Shown here: positions 6,246-9,155 of the stretch, piece after piece
Layout: each line of letters opens with the position of its first letter
Position numbering within the stretch: position 1 is the stretch's first letter
From: an uncultured Bacillaceae bacterium
GTDB taxonomy: Bacteria > Bacillota > Bacilli > Bacillales > Alkalibacillaceae
Assembly: GCA_937958375.1 (NCBI GenBank)
Contig: CALGNY010000186.1
Coordinates: 1-9,155, forward strand
Length of the DNA: 9,155 nt
Reading direction: 5' to 3'
The notes under the pieces: model-generated
What the model saw: the letters and a program-made list of their open reading frames with translations, nothing else
What the model was told of the DNA's origin: nothing
The model's database searches: none
Made by a program: the position numbers and the translations under genes

Positions 6246-6277
6246 AAAATGTTCCGCTTTTCTTGTAAAATGTTCCG
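6246..6277. repeat. Paired 11-bp direct repeats upstream of the mazEF promoter
   Basis: AAAATGTTCCG occurs at 6246-6256 and again at 6267-6277. The start-to-start distance is 21 bp, two turns of the helix, so both copies face the same side of the DNA. They end about 12 bp upstream of the -35 box. The layout resembles a two-site activator or repressor target. No known operator consensus is recognised. Confidence 0.7.
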
Positions 6278-6311
6278 TTTTGTCAGATTACGAATATGAC
6301 GCTGTCAAATA

Positions 6312-7445
6312 TTATTCTGTCAAATAGAGACGTGGAACTCTTTCATTAATGATACACGGAATCTCATAATTGATGGTCTCCAAGTAATCAGCTACATCAT
6401 CGACACGAATTCGCTCACCTTGATCTTCTCCAATCAATGTGACTTTTGTTCCAATCGGATAAGGTTTGCTTAAGCGAATCATCATCTGGTCCATACAGAT
6501 TCGTCCGACAATTTCCGAACGTTTGCCGTCTACCAACACGTGGAAACCTTGTAATTTCCTTATCCAACCATCCCCATAACCAATCGGCACGGTTCCGATC
6601 CATTCTTCTTGTTCCGCTTCATAGGTCGCCCCATAACTAATGTGCTCACCAGGTTCCAGTTTTTTTACATGAATGATCGAACTATACAGTGAAAAAGACT
6701 CTGACAACGTCATATCACTCAATCGTTCGACATCTTTCGAAGGGTATAAGCCATAGAGCCCGATGCCGAAACGAATCGCATCATACATGTCTTCCGGAAA
6801 GCGCATAGAAGCAGCCGTATTTCCGATATGAATTTGGGTCTTCGGTGTTCGAATGGATGAAAAAACATCGAGAAGGTCTTCGAAATGCTTCAGTTGCTTG
6901 TTGTAGTAAGATAATTCCGCTGAATCAGCAGTCGCAAAGTGTGTAAAGATTCCACTCAGTTCGAATTCATCCGTAAAATTGGTAACTTCTTCAATTACAG
7001 CATATGCTTCTTTTCTAGATTTTATACCAATTCGTCCCATTCCCGAATCAATCTTCATATGAATCTTTACTTTTTCCTGTGAATCCTTAAGATAGGAACC
7101 CGCCTGCTTCAGCCATTCTTGCTGAAAGGCAGTCACTTGAATTTGTTGTTTGGCCGCCACTGGAGCGTCTTGTGGCCTCGTCCAGCCCATCACCAAAATC
7201 GGTGTTTCGGTGAAATTTTTCCGGAGCATCAAGGCTTCATCCAATGTCGCCACCGCAAGCGCATCAGCTCCTGCTTCAAGTACAGCTTCCGAAACAGGTA
7301 GGTATCCATGTCCGTATGCATTCGCTTTGACCGCGGCATAAATATATTTATCTGGATAGATCTCTCTGATTTTTTGTAGATTCTTTTTAATAGAAGAAAG
7401 ATTAACTTCCGCCCATGTATCCCGGTAACCCGTCGCATGCTCCAT
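6312..7445 (-). CDS. alr: Alanine racemase (PLP-dependent)
   Basis: Cytoplasmic enzyme of 377 residues that interconverts L- and D-alanine for peptidoglycan synthesis. The N-terminal TIM barrel carries the pyridoxal phosphate lysine in VKANAYGHG (K40). The C-terminal beta domain carries the second catalytic base, a tyrosine, in SYGATYEAE (Y271). Other family motifs are MKIDSGMGRIG, FTHFATAD, IRFGIGLYGLYP, GYGDGW and GRICMDQ. The ATG at 7445 is chosen because AGGTG lies 8 bases upstream and MEHATGYRDTWAEV aligns with the start of B. subtilis AlrA. An in-frame ATG at 7475 is part of the promoter -10 box, so it cannot serve that transcript. It stands between the lipoprotein gene and mazEF, as in B. 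subtilis. Confidence 0.96.
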   Translation of the reverse strand: MEHATGYRDTWAEVNLSSIKKNLQKIREIYPDKYIYAAVKANAYGHGYLPVSEAVLEAGADALAVATLDEALMLRKNFTETPILVMGWTRPQDAPVAAKQQIQVTAFQQEWLKQAGSYLKDSQEKVKIHMKIDSGMGRIGIKSRKEAYAVIEEVTNFTDEFELSGIFTHFATADSAELSYYNKQLKHFEDLLDVFSSIRTPKTQIHIGNTAASMRFPEDMYDAIRFGIGLYGLYPSKDVERLSDMTLSESFSLYSSIIHVKKLEPGEHISYGATYEAEQEEWIGTVPIGYGDGWIRKLQGFHVLVDGKRSEIVGRICMDQMMIRLSKPYPIGTKVTLIGEDQGERIRVDDVADYLETINYEIPCIINERVPRLYLTE

Positions 7446-7473
7446 AGTCAAAACACCTAACTTTTTTACTGTC

Positions 7474-7502
7474 ATTATCTACAGGGAGGAGCATCCTGTC
7501 AA
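7474..7502 (-). promoter_or_regulatory. SigA-type promoter of alr
   Basis: On the minus strand TTGACA (7502-7497), a 17-base spacer and GATAAT (7479-7474): a perfect -35 box and 5 of 6 bases in the -10 box. The start point would be near 7467, about 22 bases before the alr ATG. Confidence 0.85.
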
Positions 7503-7533
7503 TCAAGACAGAACATTAAAGTGTCTTACCGGC

Positions 7534-7577
7534 AAAAAAACAAGAGTGATCGAACGCTAGATACGGACGATCACTTG
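7534..7577 (-). terminator. Rho-independent terminator after the lipoprotein gene
   Basis: AGTGATCG (7545-7552) pairs with CGATCACT (7568-7575) across a 15-base loop, with a little more pairing at the base if two bases bulge. On the minus strand it is followed by TTTTTTT (7540-7534). It lies 17 bases after the lipoprotein stop. Plus-strand reading also gives a T-run (ATTTTTTG), so it may work both ways. Confidence 0.87.
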
Positions 7578-7594
7578 ATTTTTTGAAAATAGAT

Positions 7595-8617
7595 TTATTT
7601 GATCAATTCTTTTTGAACCGATTCCGCCACATTCACCATCTCATCTATGGTCAGGTTATCACTTGCCAAAACAAATCGCATTCCATCCTGCTCCCATTCA
7701 AGTGTGCCATTCGACAGATAACCGACTGACTTTCCTAAGTCTACCAAATCGCCGTCCGTGTAAACCGGAACACTTAAATCAGTCGGATAGGAATCATAAA
7801 CTTCCTGTATCAATGTGAATGACTTCTCACCTTCGAATGTGGAGATCACGCGTTCACCGTAGTCAAATCCAATGACTTCCTCCCCACTAAATTCAGTACC
7901 TGTCGGAAGTGAAACCGGATAATATACTTCAATATCCATTTCTTCTAATTCCGCCATCGTCGGCACACTCACCGCACCCTCTGCAAGGTTCTGATCCGTA
8001 TCAAATTCCTCATCCGAAATCGCTACATCGAAATCAAACTCATTAAACGTCACTTCGACAATCGACTCATTTTCTGCGTTAAACACTTTCACAAGCGCCG
8101 GTTTCTTTGAGTCTTTGTGAAAATAAATCTCTTGATAAGGCAGCTTCTGCTTCCCTTTGTAATTCGTTTTGACGGTGAAGACGTAATAGTTCTCTGTTTT
8201 CTTGAATTCTCGTTCCTCGTCATTTTTAATATCGTCAATCAACGAGGAGTACAGATACGGCTGACTATGGTGCTTCGGCCATTCATTTTGGAACTTGTAG
8301 CTTTTATTGATCGAAGGAGTCAGCACGAACACACCTTCATCGTTCCGCAGAATAACCTGGTTGCTCTCTTGATCGTCTTTGTTATTCATGACCACTTTGT
8401 AAAAATTCTCTTTTTTATGCCACACCTCTACGTTATACTGCTGCGTCTCTTCCCCCGTCTTCATCTTCATATCCACCGTCGAAGTAAAGGTCGACAATTC
8501 TTCATCTTGCTTTTCCAACGAATTAACAACATCCTCCACCGTTTCCTCTCCACAGGCTGACAGAATGATAGCCATCATCAGAAACAGGGATAAGAAGAGT
8601 AATCGTCTGCTTTTCAT
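7595..8617 (-). CDS. LolA/YdcC-like membrane-anchored lipoprotein
   Basis: Predicted lipoprotein of 340 residues. It has a charged start (MKSRR), a hydrophobic stretch (about 6-20) and the lipobox LSAC, which gives lipidation and cleavage at C22. The mature part opens with an acidic helix (EETVEDVVNSLEKQDEEL). It continues with beta-rich sequence of the type seen in LolA-like proteins (SFTSTVDMKMKT-like strand, YNVEVWHKKENFYK, QEIYF, PALVKV). A second domain (about 220-340) resembles the DUF4367-like end of B. subtilis YdcC. Gene order next to alr supports orthology to ydcC. Its function is not established; without an outer membrane it is not a lipoprotein carrier in the E. coli sense. The ATG has AAGGAG 8 bases upstream. 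Confidence 0.85.
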   Translation of the reverse strand: MKSRRLLFLSLFLMMAIILSACGEETVEDVVNSLEKQDEELSTFTSTVDMKMKTGEETQQYNVEVWHKKENFYKVVMNNKDDQESNQVILRNDEGVFVLTPSINKSYKFQNEWPKHHSQPYLYSSLIDDIKNDEEREFKKTENYYVFTVKTNYKGKQKLPYQEIYFHKDSKKPALVKVFNAENESIVEVTFNEFDFDVAISDEEFDTDQNLAEGAVSVPTMAELEEMDIEVYYPVSLPTGTEFSGEEVIGFDYGERVISTFEGEKSFTLIQEVYDSYPTDLSVPVYTDGDLVDLGKSVGYLSNGTLEWEQDGMRFVLASDNLTIDEMVNVAESVQKELIK

Positions 8618-8725
8618 TTGGACAACTCCTTCGCCTCATTTTCTTACTCACCGAACAAAGGTAAGCAATCTATTCGTGTTGCGGTGACAATGTGCACACA
8701 TCGGATGAATTGTTACCCGCAATAC

Positions 8726-8754
8726 ACTATATGAGACAACCTATTTGAATATGC
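8726..8754 (-). promoter_or_regulatory. Possible SigE-like (mother-cell) promoter of the lipoprotein gene
   Basis: On the minus strand GCATATT (8754-8748), a 14-base spacer and CATATAGT (8733-8726). This resembles the SigE pattern (ATATT, 14 bases, CATACAAT), with 6 of 8 bases in the -10 box. No convincing SigA promoter is seen in 8618-8780. The leader would be about 100 bases. Tentative. Confidence 0.4.
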
Positions 8755-8782
8755 AGACGAGCTTAACACGTTGGAAAAATAT

Positions 8783-9135
8783 CAGAAGGGAGCATATATT
8801 TTTGTGGAGGGCGCATTTATGACTGGGAGGGCGCATTTGTTGCGACGGTGGGACCATATATTTCAGCGAGGGCGCATTTATCGCGGTGCGGGGGCCATAT
8901 ATTTGCACGAAGGGCGCATTTATCCTGATGAAGGAACCATATATTCACATGGTGGGCGCATTTTTTGCGGTGACGGGACCATATATTTCACCGAAAGGCA
9001 CATATACGGTGCATCAGGCTCATTTGTTTCTCTGGGGGGCACATATTTTCCGAGTACGGGCACATAAATTTCGATTTCGGGCACATATATCCCGACAACG
9101 GGCGCATATCCACCACAACCATATATCTCGATGAC
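8783..9135. repeat. Degenerate 21-bp tandem repeat array, partly a 42-bp dimer
   Basis: A CAT followed by an AT-rich core recurs at 8793, 8814, 8834, 8855, 8875, 8896, 8917, 8938, 8959, 8980, 9001, 9021, 9042, 9063, 9084 and 9105, always 20 or 21 bp apart. Each core follows a G-rich block (typically GGGCGC or GGGACC). From 8834 to 8980 two unit types alternate strictly: GCGCATTT and CCATATAT. From 9001 on, the type is mostly CACATAW. Open frames exist on both strands because 21 is a multiple of three, but three 20-bp steps (to 8834, 8875 and 9021) shift the frame. I see no ribosome-binding site for them. Read as non-coding. The last copies (9105-9135) are irregular. Confidence 0.9.
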
Positions 9136-9155
9136 GAACAAACCATGCAATCGCA

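Noticed and set aside
7446..7475. Ten-residue N-terminal extension of alanine racemase from the ATG at 7475
   Set aside because: That ATG is part of the GATAAT -10 box, lacks a ribosome-binding site, and the extension is absent from B. subtilis AlrA.
8691..8698. Palindrome TGTGCACA in the lipoprotein leader
   Set aside because: An 8-bp palindrome is expected by chance, and no repeated or extended symmetry supports an operator.
8712..8740. SigB promoter before the lipoprotein gene (GGGTAA at 8717-8712)
   Set aside because: The nearest -35-like element, GTTGTC, is 17 bases away, outside the 12-15 base range of SigB promoters, and the sequence at the right distance does not fit.
8771..9150. 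Small proteins with a 7-residue repeat on both strands of the right array
   Set aside because: The same period effect opens frames on both strands. Three 20-bp steps shift the frame and no start signal is convincing.

Overview
The window looks like chromosomal DNA of a low-to-moderate-GC Gram-positive bacterium of the Bacillales. Every gene lies on the minus strand, so the text reads right to left. The gene order matches the conserved Bacillus subtilis neighbourhood ydcC - alr - ndoAI - ndoA - rsbR - rsbS - rsbT - rsbU - rsbV - rsbW - sigB - rsbX. Sequence flavour suggests a member of the Planococcaceae or Bacillaceae, but the genus cannot be fixed from the sequence alone.

Regions from right to left: (1) 8783-9135 is a gene-free tandem array with a period near 21 bp and a partial 42-bp dimer structure. 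(2) 7595-8617 is a LolA/YdcC-type lipoprotein with a possible sporulation (SigE-like) promoter and a strong terminator. (3) 6312-7445 is alanine racemase behind a near-consensus SigA promoter. (4) 5531-6162 is the MazE/MazF (EndoAI/EndoA) antitoxin-toxin pair, with its own promoter and a pair of direct repeats upstream. (5) 404-5299 is the complete general stress sigma factor operon. (6) 1-361 is a second gene-free tandem array, with a 51-bp period and a palindrome in each unit, directly behind the operon terminator.

The central system is the SigB partner-switching cascade. RsbR and RsbS form the stressosome scaffold and hold RsbT. Under stress, RsbT phosphorylates them and is released to activate the phosphatase RsbU. 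RsbU dephosphorylates RsbV, which then binds the anti-sigma kinase RsbW and frees SigB. RsbX resets the stressosome. All key residues are visible: RsbR T171/T205, the RsbS serine, RsbV S56, the ATP-binding boxes of RsbT and RsbW, and the metal-binding aspartates of RsbU and RsbX. A SigA-type promoter precedes rsbR and an excellent SigB-type promoter precedes rsbV, giving the known positive feedback loop.

The coding part is conserved and ordinary. The less explained parts are the two intergenic tandem arrays that flank the cluster, the promoter nested inside the mazEF terminator, and paired direct repeats near two promoters. Several genes start with TTG or GTG, and I moved several starts inward using ribosome-binding sites and conserved residue numbering.
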